NCBI GenBank assembly: GCA_001917175.1
Contig: MNTV01000032.1
Coordinates: 95,547-159,546, forward strand
DNA length: 64,000 nt
Origin: Azospirillum sp. 51_20
Lineage (GTDB): Bacteria; Pseudomonadota; Alphaproteobacteria; RF32; CAG-239
Direction: 5' to 3'
Made by a program: the position numbers and the translations under genes. Positions 51,326 through 59,014 of the stretch are shown in pieces. The notes beneath the pieces are model-generated. The model was not told where the DNA came from. It did not search any database and was given only the letters and a program-made list of their open reading frames with translations. Within the stretch, counting starts at the first letter, position 1, and each line of letters starts with the position of its first letter.

Positions 51326-52381
51326 TTATTTCTGATCATTCAAGACTTCCCAGTGGCCACCTTTGTCCGGTCCGACACGGCGAATAAACCCTTTTTCTTT
51401 CATCTGGCGCATGTTTTTTTCTACACCGGCAATGCTTAAACCGGTTATTTCAGATAATTCTCTGGTGGTAATATAAGGATTATTTGCAATAATCTGCAAA
51501 ATTTTCTCCTTACTTTTCTCCTTACTTTTCTCCTTACTTTTTAGGGCATCATTTGTCTCGGAGATGGTTTTTATCTGCATTTCGCGATTATCCAACAGAT
51601 TCTTTTCACCTAACAACAGATTCCCGAAAAATTTATTTAGATATTCCATTGTATAATAAATATCTTGATTCAGATTTTGATAATTTGCCCGTACCAAAGC
51701 ATTACGAAAATACTTGGAATTTTGCTCAAAAAGATCGTTATTGGTTACAAATCCCAAAGTATAAAGATATTTAATGATAAAAACCGCAGTTGCACGGGTG
51801 TTTCCCTCACCGAAGGGATGGATTTGCCAGATTCCAGACGTAAATTTAGCCAGTTGTTCCACTTTTTCACGTTTAGACAGCCCTTTATAATTAAACTTTT
51901 TTTCCTGCCCAAAATCATAATCAAGCGTTTCCATAATACTGTCAGCCCGACCGTAAATAACCGTATCACCGTTTAATATCGGTTCTTTTTTGGTAATATC
52001 GTATGCGCGGATTTTGCCGGCAATCTCATCATCAAATATTCCGCTAAACAAAGCCTTATGAATGGAAATTAATTCAGCGGGACTGAAAGAAAAAGTATGT
52101 GTGCTTAAAAGTTTTGCAATTCGAGCAGAAACCTCATCCGCTTCTTTTTCATTATGCTCCTTGAGGGTCTTAGCCGGATTTTTTTTATAATACTGACTGA
52201 CCTGTTCGCTGGCCTCATCAATAGAGATTTTTCCTTCAATATTATCCTTTGCAACTTCAATCAGATATTTGGACGGAGTCAGATTATCAACCTGCTGTAA
52301 ACCAATGGCAACACCCCAGTTTTCAGCCTTTTGTAATTTTTCCGGTTCCCCCTGCTTTTTATACTCTTCAAAATGTTCCAT
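51326..52381 (-). CDS. Fic-family protein with C-terminal winged helix
   Basis: This 351-residue AMP- or NMP-transferase has the Fic motif HPFGEGNTR (188-196). An N-terminal stretch (about 38-66) resembles a VbhA-like inhibitory helix with E49-G50, but Lys45 takes the place of the usual Ser/Thr. A C-terminal winged helix (about 290-345) would bind DNA. Residues near 282-293 are a KSKE-type repeat encoded by three 12-base units. The ATG has a GGAGG site. It heads an operon with an LMW phosphatase and a DUF5677-like gene. Confidence 0.88.
   Translation of the reverse strand: MEHFEEYKKQGEPEKLQKAENWGVAIGLQQVDNLTPSKYLIEVAKDNIEGKISIDEASEQVSQYYKKNPAKTLKEHNEKEADEVSARIAKLLSTHTFSFSPAELISIHKALFSGIFDDEIAGKIRAYDITKKEPILNGDTVIYGRADSIMETLDYDFGQEKKFNYKGLSKREKVEQLAKFTSGIWQIHPFGEGNTRATAVFIIKYLYTLGFVTNNDLFEQNSKYFRNALVRANYQNLNQDIYYTMEYLNKFFGNLLLGEKNLLDNREMQIKTISETNDALKSKEKSKEKSKEKILQIIANNPYITTRELSEITGLSIAGVEKNMRQMKEKGFIRRVGPDKGGHWEVLNDQK
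51505..51540 (-). repeat. Three 12-base tandem repeats in the Fic gene
   Basis: Three perfect copies of TCTCCTTACTTT (+ strand) encode a Ser-Lys-Glu-Lys linker. A change in copy number stays in frame and would alter the linker length. Confidence 0.85.
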
Positions 52382-52405
52382 AATACCTCCGGCAATAACT
52401 GGCTA

Positions 52406-52434
52406 AGTATAACCAAACAGACGGTAAAAATCAA
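52406..52434 (-). promoter_or_regulatory. Promoter of the Fic operon
   Basis: On the minus strand TTGATT, a 17-base spacer and TATACT lie about 25 bases upstream of the Fic start. Confidence 0.65.
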
Positions 52435-52460
52435 GTTAACAAGACAAATGACAAGCAATT

Positions 52461-53183
52461 TCAGCGGATAAACTTATTTATTAGCATATCATACATTGTT
52501 TCATCCATATCATACCAATTCGGCTGTTTAGACAGATCAACGAAGTATTTTTTTGTCAGTTCTCGCAAATCATACTCTCCTTGGTCCCAAATGACAGGAT
52601 AGCCTAATTTTCTAAGCCGTATAAATGCACGCATGGCATAAACAGTATTGCGGTGACAGCGGGAAAAATAGAAAACCCATTTGTTGGAGGCATACTGCTG
52701 ATAATTCTTTTTATCATAGCCTACATTTTTATGATTATAGCCTTGCTTCCATAAAAAGCCTGGATTAAAGTTACCTACAGATGTTTCCCAGGGATGCCCC
52801 AGATGGACATAGTTAAACAGCCACCACTTGAATTCTTCTGGACTATCGTGGTCTCGGTCGGCCAAAACACCTTCCGGATGTCCGTAGTCAGAATAAAACA
52901 TTTGCCTTCCATCCATTGTCCTTCGTGCAACTTCTTCCGCCTCCATGTTTTTGAAATTAACCAGTCTATCTTCATATCCAAAACGTTTTGAAAAACCATT
53001 CTCATCGCAAAAAGCCAATTCTATTTCTTTAACCAGTTCGAAATATTTGTTTAAGGTTAAATTTTCGATAGGCTGCGGAAGTTTGCCTTGCAACTGCATC
53101 ATTAAATATCTATGGACTTCTTTTCTTTCTTCATCTGATAGGAAAAAACTTCCCAATCCGAATACTCTTTTTGTTCTACTCAT
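52461..53183 (-). CDS. Unknown conserved-looking protein
   Basis: I do not recognise this 240-residue protein. It is soluble, rich in Trp, Tyr and Phe, with GHPWE, WLFNYVHLG and a FYFSRCHRNTVYAMRAF segment that could form a structured core. The ATG follows AAGGTAA. It stands alone between a Fic operon and a secreted nuclease; the spacing suggests its own promoter. The base composition is AT-rich like its neighbours. An enzyme or phage-related role is possible but not shown. Confidence 0.65.
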   Translation of the reverse strand: MSRTKRVFGLGSFFLSDEERKEVHRYLMMQLQGKLPQPIENLTLNKYFELVKEIELAFCDENGFSKRFGYEDRLVNFKNMEAEEVARRTMDGRQMFYSDYGHPEGVLADRDHDSPEEFKWWLFNYVHLGHPWETSVGNFNPGFLWKQGYNHKNVGYDKKNYQQYASNKWVFYFSRCHRNTVYAMRAFIRLRKLGYPVIWDQGEYDLRELTKKYFVDLSKQPNWYDMDETMYDMLINKFIR

Positions 53184-53263
53184 TTAGTTTACCTTTCTAT
53201 CTCTCAGTTTATCCATCTGCATGCGCACTTCCTTAAGCAATCAGAATACCTGTTCCAAGAGAC

Positions 53264-53818
53264 TTAATTGTTATGTTCATTTCTTATTCTCCGTTTTTCA
53301 AACCATTGCTCAGATTTGGTTTTCGTATTCATCTCCCATAATTCATCAAAACGCTGTTGATAAATTTTTGCATAATCAAGTTCATTTATCAAAAACAAGC
53401 AATTTTCGCTGTTTTTGCTGGTAGCGGCATTCGTCCAGTTGAACGAACCGGTTGATGCGGATTTTCCGTCAAAGACAGCAAATTTGTTATGTTCAATCTT
53501 ATTTTTTGTATGCACTCGGATATTCAGGCCATTGCTGTGCATTTCCTCAACTTTTGAGTACTTTCCGGAAGCTTGCAACTTATCTGTCAGGATACGAATG
53601 GAAACATCCCTTTGTCTGGCTCTGTACAGGGCTTCTATAATTTGTTGATTGTTTATGGAATACACAGCAACATCAATAGAGCTCTGGCTGTTATTAATAA
53701 GTTCGATAATTTTTTCTTCACACACTTTTGACGGAGTAAAAGCTATTTCCACCACGGGATGGGCGGTCTGAACCGTTAAGCAGTAATATAAAAGTGCATA
53801 AAAAAATATTTTTAGCAT
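53264..53818 (-). CDS. Secreted PLD-superfamily nuclease (Nuc-like)
   Basis: This 184-residue protein has an N-terminal signal peptide and one HKD motif (EHNKFAVFDGKSASTGSFNWT; His and Lys separated by one residue), as in the EDTA-resistant nuclease Nuc, which works as a dimer. The likely substrate is DNA outside the cytoplasm. ATG 53816-53818 is preferred over the TTG before it. Such nucleases are frequent on plasmids and conjugative islands. Confidence 0.85.
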   Translation of the reverse strand: MLKIFFYALLYYCLTVQTAHPVVEIAFTPSKVCEEKIIELINNSQSSIDVAVYSINNQQIIEALYRARQRDVSIRILTDKLQASGKYSKVEEMHSNGLNIRVHTKNKIEHNKFAVFDGKSASTGSFNWTNAATSKNSENCLFLINELDYAKIYQQRFDELWEMNTKTKSEQWFEKRRIRNEHNN

Positions 53819-53830
53819 CAACCCACATAT

Positions 53831-53859
53831 AAAAAGACCACCTTGGAATTAAGGCGGCC
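53831..53859 (-). terminator. Terminator of the structured RNA
   Basis: The stem GGCCGCC/GGTGGTC (minus strand, two G-U pairs) is followed by TTTTT. The G-U pairs and T run fix the minus direction. Confidence 0.75.
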
Positions 53860-54115
53860 GGAGAGTTAAGAAATCATCCTTATGAGTTGATCCTTTTAGC
53901 CTTTTGAAGTCCGGGGACTCCTGTTGCATACGCTAAAAGCTCCCCGACCAAAACACAGTTTCAATCGGGGATATATTCATCACCGCCCGCAAAATGCAGG
54001 CGACAAATCTAACGGCGAATATCCCACGCCGCATAAGGAAAGGTTTCTTACGACCTCCGCGCCATTTTTCCGGCGCTAAGCACAGACAGTAAACCCATGC
54101 CTATGCATACACTAC
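53860..54115 (-). ncRNA. Candidate structured RNA with alternative stems
   Basis: The stretch before the terminator has no open frame but many stems. CTTTTAGC (53893-53900) pairs with GCTAAAAG (53932-53939). CCCCGA (53942-53947) pairs with TCGGGG (53975-53980), while GGGGA (53913-53917) could pair with TCCCC (53941-53945) instead. CGCCTGC/GCGGGCG (54008-53984 region) uses a G-U pair only on the minus strand, and GCGCC/GGCGC lies near 54060-54077. The two competing GGGGA/TCGGGG partners suggest a switch. It matches no RNA family I know. Confidence 0.5.
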
Positions 54116-54146
54116 AATAATAATGTAAAAAATCAATAAAGAAATT

Positions 54147-54641
54147 TTATCTCCGAACCAGCCACATGCCGTTTTTTGCAGCGCCTATTCGGGCGACTTT
54201 CTTCTCTTTAACAAGCTGATACAGCCTCCATTCCACCGATTTTGGCGTAATTTCAAGAGCCAGTGCCAGCTCATTCATTGTCATTTTCGGATTATTTGAA
54301 AGTAAATCAAGGATTTTCTTACGTATTTCTTCCCTGTTTTTCTTTCCTGTTATCCGATTATTGGGGATGATTTTTCTAAAACCGAGAAAATCACGAATAA
54401 AGTCGTAGTTTTCCAACAACTTAAGCAAATCATAGGCCTTCAATCCAGTACCTTTGTTGTACCAGTTGCGCACTGTATACAAATTTAGGGAAAGATCATG
54501 AGCGACATGTTTTGATACATTGCGTCGATAATGCTCTGCGAGCATTCTTTTCAGCGCTTCAGATAAATCCCAGTTGTTTGTAAAAACAATGACGTCAAGT
54601 GTTTTTTTGCACCACTTCTGGTGCTTTTTAGTATTAGACAT
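54147..54641 (-). CDS. Winged-helix regulator divergent from the recombinase
   Basis: This 164-residue protein has a helical N-terminal part (HTH-like, AHDLSLNLYTVRNWYNKG) and a C-terminal winged helix (about 110-160; KMTMNELALALEITPKSVEWRLYQL) like ArsR/HTH_24 domains. The ATG at 54639-54641 follows AAGGAT. It is divergent from the serine recombinase with a 77-base spacer that holds an inverted repeat, so it probably controls the cassette. It stands beside the structured RNA. Confidence 0.75.
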   Translation of the reverse strand: MSNTKKHQKWCKKTLDVIVFTNNWDLSEALKRMLAEHYRRNVSKHVAHDLSLNLYTVRNWYNKGTGLKAYDLLKLLENYDFIRDFLGFRKIIPNNRITGKKNREEIRKKILDLLSNNPKMTMNELALALEITPKSVEWRLYQLVKEKKVARIGAAKNGMWLVRR

Positions 54642-54671
54642 TTTATATCCTTTCATTAACAATTAAAAAGA

Positions 54672-54688
54672 AATGGTACAATGCCATT
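54672..54688. promoter_or_regulatory. Inverted repeat in the divergent promoter region
   Basis: AATGG and CCATT are separated by seven bases between the regulator and recombinase starts; candidate operator. Confidence 0.45.
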
Positions 54689-54718
54689 GAAAATTTTTAA
54701 TGTTAAGAAGAGAAAAAT

Positions 54719-56272
54719 ATGCTGTTAAACTATACAAAAATGGAGGAGAAAACAAAAGCGGCCGCATATGTGCGCATGTCGACGGAACACCAGAAATATT
54801 CCCCGGAAAATCAAATGGCGGCAATACGAGACTATGCGGATAAGCACGGCTACGAAATAATACAAATATATTCTGATGAGGGGAAAAGCGGCTTAAATAT
54901 TGCCGGTAGAGCATCTTTGCAACGGATGATTGATGATGTTCAAAACAAAAACGTCAAATACAAGGCCATATTGGTTCTGGATGTCACGCGTTGGGGAAGA
55001 TTCCAAGATGCGGACGAAAGCGCCTACTACGAATATATATGCAAGCGTTCCGGGGTTCGCGTGCAGTACTGTGCCGAGCAATTTGAAAATGACGACAGTC
55101 CGATATCCACTATTGTCAAAGGCGTGAAAAGAACAATGGCCGCAGAATACAGCCGAGAACTGTCGGGCAAAGTATTTACGGGACAGTCAAGACTTATAAC
55201 ACTGGGATACAGACAGGGCGGCCCCGCCGGATACGGCTTGAGAAGAATGTTGATTGATGAACATGGAAATCATAAGGGAATTTTGGCGCGGGGTGAACAT
55301 AAGAGCATTGCAACAGATCGGGTAATCTTGGTGCCGGGATCTGAAGAAGAACAGGAAAACGTCCGTTGGATGTACAGGGCGTTTGTCTGCGAAGGCAGAA
55401 ATGAAGGATGGATAGCTGATGAACTGAACCGCAGGGGTGTTAGAACGGATCTAAACAAAGAGTGGACCAAAGCAACGGTTCGGGAAGTTCTCAGCAACGA
55501 AAAATATATAGGGAACAATATATTCAACCGCATATCATTTAAGTTAAAAATAAAAAGGGTACGCAATCCAGAAGACATGTGGATCAGGAAAGATCAGGCT
55601 TTTCAGGGTATCGTCGATCCCAGTCTGTTTTTTATGGCTAAAGGGATATTTGCCGCCCGATGCAGAAAACTCTCCGATGAAGAAATGTTGCAAAAACTTA
55701 AAGAATTGCAGAATAAAAAAGGATATTTATCAGCCATAGTCATAGATGAGGCAGAAGACATGCCTTCCAGCGCAGCTTATTCGGGACGGTTTGGCGGATT
55801 GGTGCGCGCCTACCGGCTGATTGGTTTTGATCCGGGACGGGATTTCAGATATGTCGAGATTAACAGATATCTGCGGGAATTGCATCAGGAAAATATCCAA
55901 GACACCATACAAAAGCTTATGGATTGCGGAGCGGAGGTTAAACTAAATGAAAGTGGAAATTTGCTTAATGTTAACGATATGTTTTCCGCATCTTTGGTTA
56001 TTTGCCGATGTAACAGCCTAAACAATGGGAAATACCGCTGGAAAGTACGTTTTGACACGATTCTCAATCCTGATGTAACCATCGCCGTCAGGATGAAGGC
56101 AGATAATGCCAGCGTATTAGACTATTACCTGCTTCCTTCACTGGATTTTAGACTCCCAAATATAAAATTGGATGAACACAATGCAGGATTTATCGATTCT
56201 TACCGTTTTGAGAACATGGACTATCTTTACGAAATGGCGAAATGCATATCTATCCGGGAGGTAAAACAATGA
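54719..56272 (+). CDS. Large serine recombinase
   Basis: This 517-residue site-specific recombinase has an N-terminal resolvase domain (YVRMSTEHQ with Ser21 and Arg18) and the DEGKSG and TRWGR motifs. A recombinase domain (about 180-300) with WTKATVREVLSNEKYIGN and a C-terminal region follow. Large serine recombinases integrate phages and islands. The AGAAGAGA site supports the first ATG; a second at 54740 is possible. It overlaps the first ParB-like gene by ATGA, which is unusual for an integrase. Confidence 0.92.
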   Translation: MLLNYTKMEEKTKAAAYVRMSTEHQKYSPENQMAAIRDYADKHGYEIIQIYSDEGKSGLNIAGRASLQRMIDDVQNKNVKYKAILVLDVTRWGRFQDADESAYYEYICKRSGVRVQYCAEQFENDDSPISTIVKGVKRTMAAEYSRELSGKVFTGQSRLITLGYRQGGPAGYGLRRMLIDEHGNHKGILARGEHKSIATDRVILVPGSEEEQENVRWMYRAFVCEGRNEGWIADELNRRGVRTDLNKEWTKATVREVLSNEKYIGNNIFNRISFKLKIKRVRNPEDMWIRKDQAFQGIVDPSLFFMAKGIFAARCRKLSDEEMLQKLKELQNKKGYLSAIVIDEAEDMPSSAAYSGRFGGLVRAYRLIGFDPGRDFRYVEINRYLRELHQENIQDTIQKLMDCGAEVKLNESGNLLNVNDMFSASLVICRCNSLNNGKYRWKVRFDTILNPDVTIAVRMKADNASVLDYYLLPSLDFRLPNIKLDEHNAGFIDSYRFENMDYLYEMAKCISIREVKQ

Positions 56273-57138
56273 ACAGAGAATTGCGCAACGTGGAAATCAA
56301 TAAAATTTTCGTGTTGAATCCCAGAGAACGTAATAAACAAATAGCCAAAGAAATCCGTCAGAATATTGAAGATGTTGGATTAAAGCGCCCGATTACGATT
56401 TCCAAAAAAGCTGTTCCACAAGATGGATATGAATATGATTTAGTTTGTGGACAAGGCAGGCTTGAAGCCTATATGGCAAAAAATCAAACAACTATTCCTG
56501 CTATTATTGTTGATGCCAATGAGGAAGATTCTCTTATCATGAGTCTGGTTGAAAACATCGCCCGCAAAAATTACCAGCCGTATGAGCTTTTTAAAAATGT
56601 GAAACAGCTGAGAGACAATGGTTACAATTCCAATGAAATAGCGGAGAAAACAGGATTGGGAAAGGATTACATCAACCAAATGTTAAAATTGCAGGATCGT
56701 GGCGAAGAAAGATTAATTAATGCCGTTGAAACAAACAAAGTGCCGCTGAACGTTGCAATTCAAATCATAGAAACGCCGGACAGTGAAATGCAATCACTGT
56801 TGCAGGATGCCTATGAACAAAATCTAATCCGCGGAAATAAAATCGGACAAATAAAAAAAATCATAGAACAACGTAAAAAAAGCGGAAAAGGCCTGCGCTC
56901 AAGAGCGCATCAGCACAAACCTCTATCTCCGGCGGATTTAAACAAGATATATGAACAGGAAATAAGCAAAAAGCGTTTGCTGATCAGGAAAGCGGATAAA
57001 GTAGAAAGTACGCTTATATTCTTGATTGAAAGTTTTAAGAAACTTTTGGTAGACAGTAATTTTGCCAACCTGCTAAAAGCTGAAAATTTAGAAAAATTGC
57101 CGCAATTTATATCGGAAAAGGTCAATCAAGATGTCTGA
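56269..57138 (+). CDS. ParB-like protein 1
   Basis: This 289-residue protein has a ParB/Spo0J N-terminal nuclease-like fold with a GQGRLEAY motif (the ParB GxxR box) and ENIARKNYQPYE. An HTH follows (about 130-160; YNSNEIAEKTGLGKDYINQML), then a Lys-rich tail. ParB proteins bind centromere-like DNA and hydrolyse CTP. It overlaps the recombinase by ATGA and the next gene by 8 bases. No ParA is present, so a role other than partition is likely. Confidence 0.85.
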   Translation: MNRELRNVEINKIFVLNPRERNKQIAKEIRQNIEDVGLKRPITISKKAVPQDGYEYDLVCGQGRLEAYMAKNQTTIPAIIVDANEEDSLIMSLVENIARKNYQPYELFKNVKQLRDNGYNSNEIAEKTGLGKDYINQMLKLQDRGEERLINAVETNKVPLNVAIQIIETPDSEMQSLLQDAYEQNLIRGNKIGQIKKIIEQRKKSGKGLRSRAHQHKPLSPADLNKIYEQEISKKRLLIRKADKVESTLIFLIESFKKLLVDSNFANLLKAENLEKLPQFISEKVNQDV

Positions 57139-58021
57139 ACAACTATTGCTTCCCGCCTTTGAAAACGAAATTCTCAAGATTAATATTGAAGAATTGCATT
57201 TTTCTAAGGAAATTCCTCCTCAATTATTAATGGGTAGAAAATTTCAGGTTATTCTCGCCTCAATAAAGGAAGTAGGAATTATCGAACCTCCCGTTGTTAC
57301 GGTGAAAAATGGAAAATATCTCCTGCTTGATGGACATCTGAGAGTTTCGGCGCTTAAACAACTTGGTTTTTCAACGGTCAGTTGTCTAATGTCCAAAGAT
57401 GATGAAGCCTTTACCTACAATAAACATGTCAATCGTCTATCCAATGTCCAAGAGCACAAAATGATCGTCAAAGCCATAGAACGCGGAGTCACGCCTGAGC
57501 GGCTCGCAAAAGCCTTGGATTTTGACGTTGCAAACATTATCAGAAAAAAGAACCTGTTAGATGGTATCTGTGCCGAAGCAGCGGAAATACTCAATGATAA
57601 AGTCATCTCCGGCAGTGTCTTCACATATTTAAAGAAAATGAAGCCGCAACGCCAAGTCGAAGCCGCGTACCTTATGACGGACATGGGAAATTTCAGCGCA
57701 AAATTCGCTCGTTCCATTTGGCTGGCAAGTTCTGATAAACAATTGGTAAATCCTATTAAACGTTCTTGCACGTTGGATATGGAAAAGCTTGGACGGCTCG
57801 AAAATGAAGTGTCTAAAATCCAAGGAGAATACAAAATTATGGAAGACAAATACGGTATTGATGTCCTCAATCTAACTTTAGTAAAAGGATACATTAGAAG
57901 TATTTTTGCCAATCCCAGAGTTGTCGGATACCTCAAAATGCACGAACCGGAAATTTATCAGCAGTTTGCCTCTATTGTGGAGCTTGACAGCATCAATACC
58001 GACAATGACAGCCTTATTTAA
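57131..58021 (+). CDS. ParB-like protein 2 (plasmid RepB type)
   Basis: This 296-residue ParB-family protein has a DGHLRVSALKQLG box (about 73-85) and a helical KQ-type centre. Its C terminus resembles the plasmid-partition RepB C-terminal domain. It is translationally coupled to ParB-like 1. The pair plus a serine recombinase is a recurrent cassette in alphaproteobacteria, as far as I know, but its function is not described. It could regulate the recombinase or guide it to target DNA. Confidence 0.82.
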   Translation: MSEQLLLPAFENEILKINIEELHFSKEIPPQLLMGRKFQVILASIKEVGIIEPPVVTVKNGKYLLLDGHLRVSALKQLGFSTVSCLMSKDDEAFTYNKHVNRLSNVQEHKMIVKAIERGVTPERLAKALDFDVANIIRKKNLLDGICAEAAEILNDKVISGSVFTYLKKMKPQRQVEAAYLMTDMGNFSAKFARSIWLASSDKQLVNPIKRSCTLDMEKLGRLENEVSKIQGEYKIMEDKYGIDVLNLTLVKGYIRSIFANPRVVGYLKMHEPEIYQQFASIVELDSINTDNDSLI

Positions 58022-58065
58022 AGAGCGACATTTTAATCATTTTGGGGAATGACGGAAGCAATTAT

Positions 58066-58890
58066 ATGAAAATACGCATTTTATCTGATTTGCATCTGGA
58101 TATAAACCAGAAAATTCCCTTTTTATTGGAAGACAAGGAAATTTTTACAGTATTATGCGGTGATATTTCAGGAAATCCCGAACAAACAATAGAATGGATA
58201 AATCAAAACATAAAACAAGGCGTTTTTGTTGAAGGCAACCACATTGGCTACGATTCGCAACATTCAATCCAGTATATAGAGAACCTCTTGTCCTACGAGT
58301 ATCCAACCACCGCCACGGTGACATACCTCAAAAATGATTTCAAAATGGTAGACGACATTGTTTTTGTCGGTGGAATTTTATGGACGGATTTTAACTTATA
58401 TGGCAAAGCATTTCAGACACTGCATAAATTATATGCTTCTCAGTTGATGAATGATTTTCGCTATAACTACACCAACACCAAGCATATCAAAGAAGAAAAC
58501 AGAAAAAACTTTCAGGAATTGGTGGCCAAAGAATGGATTCGCCAACTTCGTCCCAGCGATACTGAAAAAATGTTTAACTCCACTCTGAAAAGCATAGATC
58601 ATGCATGCCAAAAATTTCCTAACAAAAAAATTGTTGTGGTTACGCACCATGCTCCAAGCATAAAGTCCATTCCAGATGTCTATCTTTCTGACAAAACAAC
58701 ACCGGCTTTTGCCAGTAATCTGGAACAATTTATTTTGAACCGTCCCAATATTAAACTTTGGTGTCATGGCCACATTCATACTGCCTGCGACTATCATATA
58801 GGCAATTGTCGCGTGGTTTGTAATCCTAGAGGTTATGTAAGTTTAGGAGAGAAAAGTGAATTTAAATACAATTTTATAATAAAGTTATGA
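58066..58890 (+). CDS. Metallophosphoesterase
   Basis: This 274-residue calcineurin-like enzyme has all the metal motifs: SDLHLD near the start, CGD, GNH, VTHHAPS and a final CHGHIH. Substrates in this family range from nucleotides to proteins. ATG 58066 follows GGAAGC; an upstream TTG start is less likely. It lies 45 bases after the ParB-like gene and may belong to the same unit. The right-hand spacer holds the promoter of the type I RM genes. Confidence 0.88.
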   Translation: MKIRILSDLHLDINQKIPFLLEDKEIFTVLCGDISGNPEQTIEWINQNIKQGVFVEGNHIGYDSQHSIQYIENLLSYEYPTTATVTYLKNDFKMVDDIVFVGGILWTDFNLYGKAFQTLHKLYASQLMNDFRYNYTNTKHIKEENRKNFQELVAKEWIRQLRPSDTEKMFNSTLKSIDHACQKFPNKKIVVVTHHAPSIKSIPDVYLSDKTTPAFASNLEQFILNRPNIKLWCHGHIHTACDYHIGNCRVVCNPRGYVSLGEKSEFKYNFIIKL

Positions 58891-58954
58891 CTTAATACTT
58901 GAAAATAAAAGTTTTTATGAAAAATCAAATCTGTAAGTATTTTTATCCATTCAC

Positions 58955-58983
58955 TTGCAATAAAAAATATTATTATGTATTAT
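58955..58983 (+). promoter_or_regulatory. Promoter of the type I RM operon
   Basis: TTGCAA (58955-58960), a 17-base spacer and TATTAT (58978-58983) lie about 30 bases upstream of hsdR. Confidence 0.7.
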
Positions 58984-59014
58984 GCTTGAGGATTATTATA
59001 TTACGGAGTGTTTT

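Noticed and set aside
53860..54115. tmRNA, RNase P, SRP or tRNA
   Set aside because: No tRNA-like ends, no T-loop GTTCRA motif and no conserved core of these RNAs on either strand.
54719..56272. Attachment sites of the serine recombinase
   Set aside because: No clear duplicated core could be seen by eye near the gene; a second genome without the island is needed.
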